From assembly GCA_030431095.1 (NCBI GenBank), contig JAUIJU010000024.1:1-41240 (forward strand): a stretch of DNA of 41,240 nucleotides, written 5' to 3'. Origin of the DNA: Gammaproteobacteria bacterium (GTDB taxonomy: Bacteria > Pseudomonadota > Gammaproteobacteria > Xanthomonadales > SZUA-36). Made by a program: the position numbers and the translations under genes. Each line of letters starts with the position of its first letter. Positions within the stretch are counted from its first letter, which is position 1. Under the pieces are notes generated by a model. It had not been told where the DNA came from and did not search any database. It worked only from the letters and a program-made list of their open reading frames with translations. Shown here piece after piece: positions 33,417-41,240 of the stretch.

Positions 33417-33431
33417 TCCCTCGGTCAGGGA
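33417..33431 (-). promoter_or_regulatory. Hairpin covering the ribosome-binding site of the MNIO gene
   Basis: On the coding strand, TCCCT (33431-33427), loop GACCG, AGGGA (33421-33417) form a perfect 5-bp stem. Its 3' arm includes the GAGGG ribosome-binding site about 10 nt before the TTG start. This could hold translation of the oxidase below that of the precursor. Confidence 0.4.
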
Positions 33432-33444
33432 CGGTGCGTGGCGA

Positions 33445-33747
33445 TCAGCCGCCGCACTTGCCTTCTTCGCCCTTCTCTTCGTCACCACACTTGCCTTCCT
33501 CGCCCTTGTCCTCGTCACCGCACTTGCCTTCTTCACCCTTGTCGTCACCACACTTGCCTTCGCCGCACTTGCCTTCCTCGCCCTTGTCCTTGTCACCGCC
33601 GGCGAGCATGTAGCCAGCGTCCAGGTCGGTGAGCTCGAAGGGGTTGTCCGCAGCGGTGGCGGTGGTGCTCACGGCCAGTGAAGAGACGAAAGCCACGCCG
33701 ACGGCGGCGGCAATGGGTTTGATGAGAGCAGACTTTTTGTCAGCCAT
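33445..33747 (-). CDS. Copper-binding RiPP precursor (bufferin/HvfA-type, EGKCG repeats)
   Basis: The ATG at 33747 has GGAGG 8 bp upstream; an earlier in-frame ATG adds five residues. The 100-residue product has a Sec-type signal peptide (basic MADKKSALIK, hydrophobic core, TATA/A before DNPFELTDLDAGYMLAGG), which makes it unlike most RiPP precursors but like the BufA/HvfA families. The core is five EGKCG units with cysteines at 61, 66, 76, 87 and 98. These are the only cysteines, each presumably a modification site. Spacers are acidic (DKGEE, DDKGEE, DEDKGEE, DEEKGEE). Copper sequestration in the periplasm is the expected function. Confidence 0.92.
   Translation of the reverse strand: MADKKSALIKPIAAAVGVAFVSSLAVSTTATAADNPFELTDLDAGYMLAGGDKDKGEEGKCGEGKCGDDKGEEGKCGDEDKGEEGKCGDEEKGEEGKCGG
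33448..33582 (-). repeat. Imperfect tandem repeats encoding EGKCG units
   Basis: Five near-identical coding units of GAAGGCAAGTGCGG type are spaced by 15, 30, 33 and 33 bp. Synonymous differences (GAA/GAG, TGC/TGT) show the units have drifted rather than just been copied. The first two units are only 15 bp apart: the acidic spacer is missing. Confidence 0.9.
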
Positions 33748-33776
33748 GGGTATTACCTCCAAAGGTTGGGGGAAAT

Positions 33777-33792
33777 GGGTCCTCGAGGACCC
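33777..33792. promoter_or_regulatory. Perfect 16-bp palindrome upstream of the RiPP operon
   Basis: GGGTCCTCGAGGACCC is a perfect palindrome 30 bp before the precursor ATG and just upstream of its ribosome-binding site. It may be a regulator-binding operator or, in RNA, a 6-bp hairpin with a UCGA loop. The 248-bp gap (33748-33995) also holds the nth terminator. A TAATAT box on the minus strand near 33897-33902 is the best -10 candidate, without a clear -35. Confidence 0.55.
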
Positions 33793-33968
33793 GACTTGCC
33801 AGACAGCGCGCGCAGCACGTCGCTTCTGAGACTAGAACCTCGCGTCGCGATGCGCAAACTGCGGATTCGGCCCATTGGACCGACGGCAGGCCAAAAATAT
33901 TACAGGCCACCGGTGAAATGCCTGTCATGCGGGATACGGCGAAGTGCGTTTTGCGTCGAACGGAAAGC

Positions 33969-33995
33969 GCGTACCCGCCGGCCGGGCGGTTACGC
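33969..33995 (-). terminator. Intrinsic terminator of the metG-rsx-nth operon
   Basis: On the plus strand GCGTA (33969-33973) and CCGCC (33975-33979) pair with GGCGG (33985-33989) and TACGC (33991-33995), with one C/T mismatch and a 5-nt loop. Read from the minus strand, the stem begins right after the nth stop codon and is followed by GCTTTCC. The T-tract is short, so efficiency may be moderate. Confidence 0.6.
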
Positions 33996-34634
33996 TCAGC
34001 GCCAGGTACCCCGCCGGCCCTCGCGGCACAGGTCCGCCACGATACATTCACCGCAGCGGGGTTTGCGCGCCAGGCAAGTGTACCGCCCATGCAGGATCAG
34101 CCAGTGATGCGCGTCCTGAATGAACTCCGGTGGAACACTTTTCAGCAGCTTGCGCTCGACTTCCAGCGGCGTTTTGCCCAGCGCCAGCCCGGTGCGGTTG
34201 GCGACCCGGAAAATGTGCGTATCCACGGCCATGGTGGGGTGGCCGAAGGCGGTGTTGAGCACCACGTTGGCGGTCTTGCGGCCCACGCCGGGCAGTGCCT
34301 CCAGCGCCTCGCGGTCACTGGGTACTTCGCCGTCGTGTCGTTCCAGCAACAGGCGGCAGGTTTTCATGATGTTCTCCGCCTTGGCGTTGAACAGGCCGAT
34401 GGTGCGGATGTGGTGTTTCAGGCCGTCGAGGCCCAGGTCGAGAATCGCCTGCGGCGTATTGGCCACGGGAAACAGGCGGCGGGTGGCCTTGTTCACGCCC
34501 ACGTCGGTGGCCTGGGCGGACAGAATCACCGCCACCAGCAACTCGAAGGCGGAGTCGTACTCCAGCTCGGTGGTGGGTTCGGGGTTGTTGGCGCGCAGGC
34601 GTCGGAACAATTCCACCCGGTCGGCTTTGTTCAT
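33996..34634 (-). CDS. nth: Endonuclease III
   Basis: This DNA glycosylase/AP lyase removes oxidised pyrimidines. The 212-residue sequence has the helix-hairpin-helix LPGVGRKTANVVL with catalytic Lys120 and the catalytic Asp138 in VDTHIFRVANR. The C-terminal [4Fe-4S] motif is Cys187-X6-Cys194-X2-Cys197-X5-Cys203, the same spacing and numbering as in E. coli Nth. It follows rsxE by 21 bp, the standard gammaproteobacterial arrangement. Confidence 0.98.
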   Translation of the reverse strand: MNKADRVELFRRLRANNPEPTTELEYDSAFELLVAVILSAQATDVGVNKATRRLFPVANTPQAILDLGLDGLKHHIRTIGLFNAKAENIMKTCRLLLERHDGEVPSDREALEALPGVGRKTANVVLNTAFGHPTMAVDTHIFRVANRTGLALGKTPLEVERKLLKSVPPEFIQDAHHWLILHGRYTCLARKPRCGECIVADLCREGRRGTWR

Positions 34635-34655
34635 GGTATCGGGCCCGGGCCGCGC

Positions 34656-35354
34656 TCAGGTGAGGCCCAGGTCGGTATCCGGCGCCGGCACCGCCCGTCG
34701 CGTGTCCTGGCGATGCTGCCAGGCGTTGCGCGCCGCCACCAGCAGCCCCAGGGCAATGAATGCGCCGGGCGGCAGCATGGCCAGCAGGAACCCCGGGTGG
34801 CCGGGGATGACCTCCAGCACCAGGTGACGACCCCAATCGCCCACCAGCAGGTGCGCATCGGCCAGCAGGGTGCCGTGTCCGGCCAGTTCCCGCAGCGCGC
34901 CCAGCAGGACCAGGGTCAGGCAAAAGCCCAGGCCCGTGGCCACGCCGTCCACCAGCGCAGGCAGGGGCCGGTGCCGTGAAGCGAAGGCCTCGGCACGGCC
35001 GATGATGGCGCAGTTGGTCACGATCAGGGGAATGAAAATGCCCAGCACCTGGTACAGCGTGTGAAACCAGGCCTGCATCAGCAGCTCGATAGCCGTGACC
35101 ACCGAGGCGATGATCAGCACGAACGCCGGAATGCGGATTTCCGGGCGCAGCAGGCCGCGTGACAGCGACACGCACAGGTTGGAGGCCGCCAGGGTCAGCG
35201 TGGTGGCCAGGCCCAGCCCCAGCGCGTTGACCACCGTGCCGGAGACCGCCAGCAGCGGGCACAGGCCCAGCAGCACCACCAGCCCGGTGTTCTGGCGCCA
35301 GAAGGCGTCGGCGAACACCGCACCCAGCCGGCCGGTTTCATTGCTCGATGTCAT
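34656..35354 (-). CDS. rsxE: Rnf/Rsx electron transport complex subunit E
   Basis: Inner-membrane subunit of the six-protein ion-pumping or SoxR-reducing complex. The 232-residue protein (E. coli: 231) has six helices; [21 protein letters not shown] and ITNCAI-like [17 protein letters not shown] are the conserved segments with the two membrane cysteines thought to hold an iron centre. The start [10 protein letters not shown] at 35354 overlaps rsxG by 17 bp. Downstream is nth. Confidence 0.96.
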   Translation of the reverse strand: MTSSNETGRLGAVFADAFWRQNTGLVVLLGLCPLLAVSGTVVNALGLGLATTLTLAASNLCVSLSRGLLRPEIRIPAFVLIIASVVTAIELLMQAWFHTLYQVLGIFIPLIVTNCAIIGRAEAFASRHRPLPALVDGVATGLGFCLTLVLLGALRELAGHGTLLADAHLLVGDWGRHLVLEVIPGHPGFLLAMLPPGAFIALGLLVAARNAWQHRQDTRRAVPAPDTDLGLT

Positions 35355-36000
35355 GTTCCGATTCCTTCTCGAACAGGGTGTCGCGGTGCGCTTCGAAGGC
35401 GTCCAGGCTGCGCGCGATGGCCCCGACCACGGCACGCGGGGTGATGGTAGCACCGGTGAACTGGTCGAACGCACCGCCGTCCTTGCGCACCGCCCAGCCG
35501 TCGCGTGGCGGATCGCCCAGCGAGCGGCCGCGGAAGCGGTCGATCCAGTCGCTGCGGCGCGCCTCGATGGGGTCGCCCAGCCCCGGGGTTTCGCGGTGCC
35601 TGATCACCCGTGCGCCGGTCACCGTGCCGTCGTTGTCGATGCCCAGCAGGAGCACGATGTCGCCGTTGTACCCATCCGGGGCGATCACTTCCATGATCAC
35701 GCCGGCCGGTTCGCCCCCGCGGCGGGCGCGGAACACGCGGACCGGGCGATCGTGTCCGAGCGTTCCTGGCGCACTGAAGTGGATCACGTCCTGCAGCAGG
35801 TCGTTGTCATAGCGGTCCATGGGAAACACCTGCCCGAGCCGCTCCAGGACCACGCGCCGCTGCTGTTCGTCGATGCGCTCGTGGGTCAGCTGGTGCACCG
35901 CCGCCAGCAGCCCAACGCCGATCACGGCCAGCAGGGCCAGCAGCGTCCCGGCGCGCCAGGGCGGGGCGCCGCGCGCGCTGGTGTCGGGTGTGTCGCTCAC
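35338..36000 (-). CDS. rsxG: Rnf/Rsx electron transport complex subunit G
   Basis: The GTG at 36000 overlaps the rsxD stop (GTGA) and gives 220 residues. One N-terminal membrane helix ([21 protein letters not shown]) precedes a periplasmic FMN-binding domain. The flavin is attached through a phosphodiester to a threonine in the (S/T)GAT motif, here [12 protein letters not shown] at about Thr185. [24 protein letters not shown] is also typical. The flavin is put in place by ApbE, which is not in this window. Confidence 0.95.
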   Translation of the reverse strand: MSDTPDTSARGAPPWRAGTLLALLAVIGVGLLAAVHQLTHERIDEQQRRVVLERLGQVFPMDRYDNDLLQDVIHFSAPGTLGHDRPVRVFRARRGGEPAGVIMEVIAPDGYNGDIVLLLGIDNDGTVTGARVIRHRETPGLGDPIEARRSDWIDRFRGRSLGDPPRDGWAVRKDGGAFDQFTGATITPRAVVGAIARSLDAFEAHRDTLFEKESEHDIEQ

Positions 36001-37031
36001 CGGCCGTAGATCCGAGGCCGGGTGTAGCGGTCGATCAGCGGCGCGGCCATGTTCATCAGCAGCACGGCGAAGGCGATGCCATCGGGGTAACCACCCCAGC
36101 GGCGGATGACCAGCGTGATCAGGCCCACGCCCAGGCCGAAGAGCAGCCGCCCACGCGGGCTGGCGCAGCCACTGACCGGGTCGGTGGCGATGAAGAACGC
36201 CGCCAGCACCAGTCCACCGGAAAACACGTGCTGCAGGGGCTGCGGATTGGCGCCGGGGTCCAGCAGCCAGGCAGGCAGCGTGAGAGCCAGCACGCTGAAC
36301 AGCGTGGCCACCGGCACCTGCCAGGCAATCACGCGTCGCCACAGCAGGAACAGGCCGCCGAGCAGGTACCAGTTGGCGATCCACTCCCAGCCCAGTCCGC
36401 CAAAGTCACCGAAGATCGGGGCCTGGCGGATTTCTTCGACGAAGCGACCCTGCTCGATGCCGGTCTTCAGGGCATCGAGTGGCGTGGCGCCGGTGACTGC
36501 GTCGATGCCCACCGTCGCGGGCAGGGACAGGGAGCCGGAGAAAATCGCCTGGATACTGGCGACCAGGCCGGGGGTCCACTCCGCCAGTTCCCTCGGCGCC
36601 AGCCACTGGGTCATGGCCTGCGGAAAGCTGATCAGCACCACCACGTAGCCGACCATGGCCGGATTGAACACATTGTGCCCCAGGCCACCGAACAGGTGCT
36701 TGGCCACGATGATGGCGAAGCCCATGGCCACCGCGGCGATCCACCAGGGCGCCAGTGGCGGGATGCACAGGGCGAACAGGACCGCGGTGACCACCGCGCT
36801 GCCGTCCAGCAGGAACGGCGCCAGGGGTTTGGATCGAAGGCGCAGCATGGCCGCCTCGAAGGCCAGGGCGAACGCCGAGGCCAGCAGGATTTGCAACAGG
36901 ATGCCGGGTCCGAAGTACCAGGCATGCGCGACGATGCCCGGCAGCAGCGCCAACAGCACCTGGCCCATGACGCCCTGCACGGTGCGGGGCGAGGGCATGT
37001 GCGGCGCCTGGGCCGGCTCGAACTCCCGCAT
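35997..37031 (-). CDS. rsxD: Rnf/Rsx electron transport complex subunit D
   Basis: The 344-residue membrane subunit begins at the ATG at 37031, which shares a base with the rsxC stop (TGATG). It has about ten helices; conserved parts include PGIVAHAWYFGPGILLQ, FGGLGHNVFNPAMVGYVVVLISFP and the covalent FMN site VTGATPLDALK (Thr183). FVLAAFFIATDPVSGCASPRGRLLFG-like residues near the C-terminus match the family. It overlaps rsxG by 4 bp. Confidence 0.96.
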   Translation of the reverse strand: MREFEPAQAPHMPSPRTVQGVMGQVLLALLPGIVAHAWYFGPGILLQILLASAFALAFEAAMLRLRSKPLAPFLLDGSAVVTAVLFALCIPPLAPWWIAAVAMGFAIIVAKHLFGGLGHNVFNPAMVGYVVVLISFPQAMTQWLAPRELAEWTPGLVASIQAIFSGSLSLPATVGIDAVTGATPLDALKTGIEQGRFVEEIRQAPIFGDFGGLGWEWIANWYLLGGLFLLWRRVIAWQVPVATLFSVLALTLPAWLLDPGANPQPLQHVFSGGLVLAAFFIATDPVSGCASPRGRLLFGLGVGLITLVIRRWGGYPDGIAFAVLLMNMAAPLIDRYTRPRIYGR

Positions 37032-38602
37032 CAGCCGGATCCTCCATCCGTATCGTCTTTGGCGGCAGCACGCTGCAGCGCGGCCTCGATCTGCTTTTTG
37101 CGCCCGGCCTGGTCCTGAAGCTTTTTCTTGCGCCGCGCCAGCCGCTCGGCCTTCTCCTGTCGGGCGCGCTCCAGGCGGGCTTCGCGGGCCTCGAAGCGCT
37201 GTCGTGCGCGTTCGGCCGCCGCGCGCTCCCGCAACTGGCTTCTCACTTCTCCCTTGGCATAGCGGAACCAGCTGACCAGGGGGATATGACTGGGACAGAC
37301 GAAATCGCAGCAGCCGCACTCGATGCAGGCGTCCACGCCCAAGCTGTCCACCTCGTCCCACTGGCGCGCGCGAATCTGGAAGTTCAATTCCTGTGGCATC
37401 AGCTGCGCGGGACAGACCCGGGCGCAGTCGCCGCAGCGGATGCAGGGCATCTCCGCCTGCGCCGGTCGCAGGTCGTCGTGGCTCAGGGCCAGCAGGCAGT
37501 TGGTGGCCTTGACGACCGGTTCGCCGTCGTTACGCAGCGGGTAGCCCATCATCGGTCCGCCCACCACCAGACGTGCCACGTCGTCGGTGTAGCCACCGGC
37601 GGCTTCGACCAGGTGGCCCACCGGTGTGCCAAGCAGCGCCAGCAGGTTGCACGGGTGACCGACGCCGTTGCCGGTGACCGTGACGATGCGTTCGATCATC
37701 GGTCGCCCGTCCACTACCGCCTGGTGCACGGCGGCGGCGGTGGCCACATTCTGCACCACCAGACCCAGGTCGTGGGGATAGCCGCCGTCCGGCACTTCCA
37801 GGCCGGTCAGGGTCTGCACCAGCTGGCGTTCGCCGCCCTCGGGATAGATGGTGGGAATGCGCACCACCGTGACCGTGCCGTCGCCCCCTTCACGGGCCGC
37901 GCGATCCAGCGACTTTTTCACTGCGCCCATCTGGTCCTCGATGCCGATCACCACGCGCCCGGCGCCGGTGGCGTGGCGTAGCATCAGGGCGCCGCTGATG
38001 ATGCGGCGCGGATGCTCGCGCATCAACATCTCGTCGCAGGAGATGTAGGGCTCGCACTCGGCGCCGTTGAGCACCAGGGTTTGGATGGGCACTGCGCCGC
38101 GGGCGCCGGCCTTGATGTCCGTGGGAAACACCGCTCCGCCCAGCCCGACGATGCCGGCCTGGCGGATGTGGGCGCGCAGCGCGGCGGGCGACGCGTCGCG
38201 CCAGTGGTCAAGAGCCGCTGGATCGCACCAGCGGTCCTCGCCGTCGCAGCGTATGACCACGCAGTCGCCCGCCTGGCCGGTGGCGTGCGCCATGGGGCGT
38301 CGTTCCACGTCACGCACCACGCCGGAAGTCGGCGCGTGCACGTGGGCGCCACGCCCCTGTGCCTCGCCGATCAGCTGACCCTTGAGGACCTGCTCTCCGG
38401 GCCGTACCCGGGGCGTGGCGGGCGGCCCGCCGTGCTGCAGCAGGGGCACCACGAGTTCGCGCGGCAGGACGGGATGTCGCACCGGGTCCTGGCAGGAAAT
38501 TTTCTTGTTGTGCCGCAGTCGCAGGCCACCGTGAAAGCGGTGCAGGCGGTCCCCGGCCGTGGCCGTTCGCTGTTCCAGTTCGGCGGCGGTGAGTTCGCTC
38601 AT
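37031..38602 (-). CDS. rsxC: Rnf/Rsx electron transport complex subunit C
   Basis: The peripheral NADH- and FMN-binding subunit, homologous to NuoF. The 523-residue product has the N-terminal [19 protein letters not shown] opening, [47 protein letters not shown], and two [4Fe-4S] motifs, [12 protein letters not shown] and [12 protein letters not shown]. The C-terminus is a highly charged coiled coil ([14 protein letters not shown], then RRKKK), shorter than the long repeat tail of E. coli RsxC (about 740 residues). The ATG overlaps the rsxB stop (ATGA). Confidence 0.96.
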   Translation of the reverse strand: MSELTAAELEQRTATAGDRLHRFHGGLRLRHNKKISCQDPVRHPVLPRELVVPLLQHGGPPATPRVRPGEQVLKGQLIGEAQGRGAHVHAPTSGVVRDVERRPMAHATGQAGDCVVIRCDGEDRWCDPAALDHWRDASPAALRAHIRQAGIVGLGGAVFPTDIKAGARGAVPIQTLVLNGAECEPYISCDEMLMREHPRRIISGALMLRHATGAGRVVIGIEDQMGAVKKSLDRAAREGGDGTVTVVRIPTIYPEGGERQLVQTLTGLEVPDGGYPHDLGLVVQNVATAAAVHQAVVDGRPMIERIVTVTGNGVGHPCNLLALLGTPVGHLVEAAGGYTDDVARLVVGGPMMGYPLRNDGEPVVKATNCLLALSHDDLRPAQAEMPCIRCGDCARVCPAQLMPQELNFQIRARQWDEVDSLGVDACIECGCCDFVCPSHIPLVSWFRYAKGEVRSQLRERAAAERARQRFEAREARLERARQEKAERLARRKKKLQDQAGRKKQIEAALQRAAAKDDTDGGSG

Positions 38603-39150
38603 GCGCCGGTTCCGGCCAGTCGGATGGGTATGGGTGCGCGCCAGTCTTCGAAGCGGGGTTCGGGCACCACCATGTCGATGCAGTCCACGGGACAGGGCGG
38701 CAGGCACAGGTCGCAGCCGGTGCATTCGGACTCGATCACGGTGTGCATCAGTTTCGGCGCGCCGATGATGGCATCCACGGGACAGGCCTGGATGCACAGG
38801 GTGCAGCCGATGCAACGGGCTTCATCGATCACCGCTACCGTGCGCGCCGCTTCTTCGCCGTTGTCGGGGTTCAGGGGTTTGGGTTCACGGCCCAGCAGGT
38901 CGGCCAGCGCCCGAATGCCGGCCTCGCCACCGGGCGGGCACTGGTTGATGTCGGCCTCGCCCGCGGCGATGGCCTCGGCGTAGGGCCGGCAGCCCGGAAA
39001 GTTGCACTGGCCACATTGCGTCTGCGGCAGGATGGCGTCGATCTGGTCCACCACCGGGTCGGACTCCACGCGAAAGCGGCGCGCGGCCCAGCCCAGGCCC
39101 ACGCCCAGCAGCAGGCCAAGCAGTGCAAACAGCATTATCGGGGTCAGCAC
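38599..39150 (-). CDS. rsxB: Rnf/Rsx electron transport complex subunit B
   Basis: The GTG at 39150 is chosen: GAGGG lies 7 bp upstream, it is 10 bp after rsxA, and it yields a membrane helix ([20 protein letters not shown]) directly at the N-terminus as in other RsxB proteins. The ATG at 39180 would overlap rsxA. The 183 residues hold a [4Fe-4S] motif, [11 protein letters not shown] with a later QCPPGG, and two ferredoxin clusters, [12 protein letters not shown] and [12 protein letters not shown]. It passes electrons within the complex. Confidence 0.95.
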   Translation of the reverse strand: MLTPIMLFALLGLLLGVGLGWAARRFRVESDPVVDQIDAILPQTQCGQCNFPGCRPYAEAIAAGEADINQCPPGGEAGIRALADLLGREPKPLNPDNGEEAARTVAVIDEARCIGCTLCIQACPVDAIIGAPKLMHTVIESECTGCDLCLPPCPVDCIDMVVPEPRFEDWRAPIPIRLAGTGA

Positions 39151-39160
39151 GGCCGCGCCC

Positions 39161-39742
39161 TCACAGGTTGGCCAGGCCATTGAAGCCCATGAACGCCAGC
39201 GCCATGAGGCCGGCGGTGACCAGGCCGATCGAGGCGCCCTGGAAGGGCAGTGGAACGTCGGCGAACGCCAGTCGCTCGCGAATTGCGCTGAACATGACCA
39301 GTACCCCGCCGAAACCGGCGGCGGCGCCGAAACCGTACAGCGCGGACTGCAGCAGGTTGTGCTGCTCCTGCACGTTGAGCAGGGCCACGCCCAGCACGGC
39401 GCAGTTGCTGGTGATCAGCGGCAGAAAAATGCCCAGCACGCGGTACAGCAACGGGCTGGTCTTGCGCATGACCATTTCGGTCAGCTGCACCGTCACCGCG
39501 ATGGCCAGGATGAAACCCAGCGTGGCGAGGTACTCCAGCCCCAGCGGCTGTAGCAGGTAACGGTGCATCAGGTAACCGGCGACCGACGAAAGCGTCAGCA
39601 CGAAGGCGGTGGCGACCGACATGCCGATGGCCCCCTCGAGCTTGTTGGACACGCCCATGAAGGGACACAGGCCCAGGAAGCGAACGAGGACGAAGTTGTT
39701 CGCCAGGACCGTGCTGACCAGGATGAGCAGGTGCTCCTTCAC
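39161..39742 (-). CDS. rsxA: Rnf/Rsx electron transport complex subunit A
   Basis: The 193-residue (E. coli: 193) inner-membrane subunit starts with GTG at 39742 and begins [30 protein letters not shown], nearly the family consensus. Six helices; the membrane cysteines in FLGLCP and ITSNCAVLG are conserved and pair with those of RsxE around a shared iron site. It starts 15 bp after the metG stop, so metG and the Rsx genes are probably co-transcribed. Confidence 0.97.
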   Translation of the reverse strand: MKEHLLILVSTVLANNFVLVRFLGLCPFMGVSNKLEGAIGMSVATAFVLTLSSVAGYLMHRYLLQPLGLEYLATLGFILAIAVTVQLTEMVMRKTSPLLYRVLGIFLPLITSNCAVLGVALLNVQEQHNLLQSALYGFGAAAGFGGVLVMFSAIRERLAFADVPLPFQGASIGLVTAGLMALAFMGFNGLANL

Positions 39743-39757
39743 GCCCGCCCGGTCGTA

Positions 39758-41240
39758 TCAGCTGACCCGGTCGCCGGGTTCGGCGCCCTCGTCGGGAGAC
39801 AGTATGAAGAGGCCGCTGTCGCCGCCGGCAGCCAGCACCATGCCTTCGGACAGGCCGAAGCGCATTTTGCGCGGCTTGAGGTTGGCCACCATCACGGTCA
39901 GGCGACCCACCAGCTTCGCGGGGTCGTAGGCCGACTTGATGCCGGCGAACACATTGCGGGTTTCCCCGCCCAGGTCGAGGGTCAGGCGCAGCAGCTTGTC
40001 GGCCTCAGGTACGGCCTCGGCGGCCACGATGCGCGCCACGCGCAGGTCCACCTTCGTGAAGTCGTCGATGGTGATCTCGTCGGCCAGGTCGAGGCTGCGC
40101 GACGGGGCGCTGTCGCCGGTGGCCTCCAGGGACGCCTTGGAGGCGTCCACCAGGGCTTCCACTTTTGCGGGGTCGATGCGGTGGAGCAACGGCTGGAAGG
40201 GCGCCAGGGTGACGCCGGTCAAAGGTTCGCCCAGGTCGGACCACGGCCCGACCTCGCGGCCCAGGAAGCCGGCCGCGCGTTCGGCGGTGAAGGGAATCAC
40301 CGGCGCCAGCAGCGTGATGAGCACGCGGAACAGGTTGATGCCCTGCGTGCACACCGCCTGCACTTCCGTTTCGCGACCGTCTTCCTTGATCATCACCCAG
40401 GGCTTGTGCTCGTCGATGTAGCGGTTGGCGCGGTCGGCCAGGGCCATGATACGGCGCACGGCCGAGGAGTAGTTGCGGCCTTCGAAATCCGCGGCGATGG
40501 CGGGAATCTCGGCCACGAACGCTTCGTACAGGTCGGGTTCGGGCAGCGTCTCGGCCAGCTTGCCGTCAAAACCACGCTGGATAAAGCCGGCGCAGCGGCT
40601 GGCGATGTTCACCACTTTGCCCACCAGGTCGGCGTTGACCCGGGCCACGAAATCCTCCAGGTTCAGGTCGATGTCGCCCAGCCCGGGCCCCAGCTTGGCG
40701 CAGAAGTAATAGCGCAGCGCGTCCGGATCCAGGTGCTCCAGGTAGGTGCGGGCCATGATGAAGGTGCCGCGCGACTTGGACATCTTGGTGCCGTCAACGG
40801 TGAGAAAGCCGTGGGCGTACACCGCGGTGGGTGTGCGCAGGCCGGCGCCCATCAGCATGGCTGGCCAGAACAGGGTGTGGAAGTAGACAATGTCCTTGCC
40901 GATGAAATGGTACAGCTCGGTGTCGGTGCCCGGCGCCCACCAGGCGTCGAAATCCAGGTCGCGCGCAGCGCACAGCTCCCGGAAACTGGCGATGTAGCCC
41001 ACCGGCGCGTCTACCCACACGTAGAAGTACTTATCCTGCGTGCCGGGGATGCGAAAGCCGAAGTAGGGGGCGTCGCGCGACACGTCCCAGTCGCGCAGGC
41101 CATCGGTGAACCACTCCTGCAGCTTGTTGACGACCTCGGGCTGCAGCGCGCCGCCCGTCATCCACGCCTTCAGGTCCGATTCGAAACGCTCCAGGCGCAC
41201 GAAGTGGTGTTCCGAGTCGCGCATCACCGGGGTGGAGCCG
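39758..41240 (-). CDS. metG: Methionyl-tRNA synthetase, C-terminal part
   Basis: The 5' end is cut by the window; about 493 codons remain and the frame is open to the edge (STPV before MRDSEHHFV). The KMSKSRGTF motif of class I synthetases, the anticodon-binding domain, and a C-terminal tRNA-binding domain ([33 protein letters not shown], then [15 protein letters not shown]) are clear. That last domain makes it the long, dimeric type of MetRS, as in E. coli. It ends 15 bp before rsxA. Confidence 0.97.
   Translation of the reverse strand, partial: GSTPVMRDSEHHFVRLERFESDLKAWMTGGALQPEVVNKLQEWFTDGLRDWDVSRDAPYFGFRIPGTQDKYFYVWVDAPVGYIASFRELCAARDLDFDAWWAPGTDTELYHFIGKDIVYFHTLFWPAMLMGAGLRTPTAVYAHGFLTVDGTKMSKSRGTFIMARTYLEHLDPDALRYYFCAKLGPGLGDIDLNLEDFVARVNADLVGKVVNIASRCAGFIQRGFDGKLAETLPEPDLYEAFVAEIPAIAADFEGRNYSSAVRRIMALADRANRYIDEHKPWVMIKEDGRETEVQAVCTQGINLFRVLITLLAPVIPFTAERAAGFLGREVGPWSDLGEPLTGVTLAPFQPLLHRIDPAKVEALVDASKASLEATGDSAPSRSLDLADEITIDDFTKVDLRVARIVAAEAVPEADKLLRLTLDLGGETRNVFAGIKSAYDPAKLVGRLTVMVANLKPRKMRFGLSEGMVLAAGGDSGLFILSPDEGAEPGDRVS

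Noticed and set aside
33448..33582. Short direct repeats, possible CRISPR array
   Set aside because: The units are in frame, encode EGKCG peptides and have no unique spacers of constant length; they are part of the RiPP precursor gene.

Overview
The window is a GC-rich (roughly two thirds G+C by eye), densely packed chromosomal segment with about 42 protein genes, one tRNA and no intergenic gap over 300 bp. Gene content points to a gammaproteobacterium: metG-rsxABCDGE-nth is a gammaproteobacterial arrangement, and RNase T, lspA-ispH and a PilV/W/X/E minor-pilin block fit. The mix of a Sig-70_X6 type ECF sigma factor, a TPR serine/threonine kinase and minor pilins suggests a Xanthomonadales- or Chromatiales-like lineage (Wenzhouxiangellaceae would fit). 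That placement is inference. No insertion sequence, phage gene, CRISPR array or clear pseudogene was seen.

Layout. 1-1939: end of ileS, then lspA and ispH. 1958-4195 (minus): four type IV minor-pilin genes, each overlapping the next by 4 bp. 4329-4461: promoter and tRNA-Thr(CGU). 4562-6125: secreted NTF2-like protein, FMN reductase and a small membrane protein. 6122-13868: a soluble NAD-dependent molybdenum formate dehydrogenase (fdsG, fdsB, fdsA, fdhD, fdsD) continuing into mobA and moeA, so enzyme, sulfuration factor and cofactor synthesis are read together. 13873-14817 (minus): Ca2+/Na+ antiporter. 14941-18747: ECF sigma factor, membrane kinase with TPR domain, and moaB. 18789-22560: DUF3313 protein, DUF4956 membrane protein, Shewanella-like phosphatase and a CotH-like secreted protein. 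22621-23729 (minus): nadC and a Trm112-like gene. 23841-25409: a lone hydantoinase B. 25400-29306 (minus): MacAB-type ABC exporter genes and a Yip1-family protein. 29382-30946: rnt and a TraB/GumN protein.

31043-33747 (minus) is the most interesting part: a four-gene cluster for a ribosomally made, post-translationally modified copper-binding peptide of the bufferin/HvfA (oxazolin) type. It has a signal-peptide precursor whose only five cysteines all lie in EGKCG repeats, a DUF692 multinuclear iron oxidase (MNIO), its DUF2063 partner protein and a DoxX-family membrane protein. A perfect 16-bp palindrome lies in the leader, and a small hairpin covers the ribosome-binding site of the MNIO gene.

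33996-41240 (minus): metG (cut by the window edge), the complete Rnf/Rsx electron-transport complex rsxABCDGE and nth, in what looks like one long operon that ends in a hairpin directly after the nth stop codon.

Other observations: a FdsA that has lost the His-Cys3 iron-sulfur motif usual in its family, an 80-bp AT-rich island inside the ABC ATPase gene, a DUF4956/phosphatase/CotH-like neighbourhood, and a pilin operon without PilY1 or FimT.
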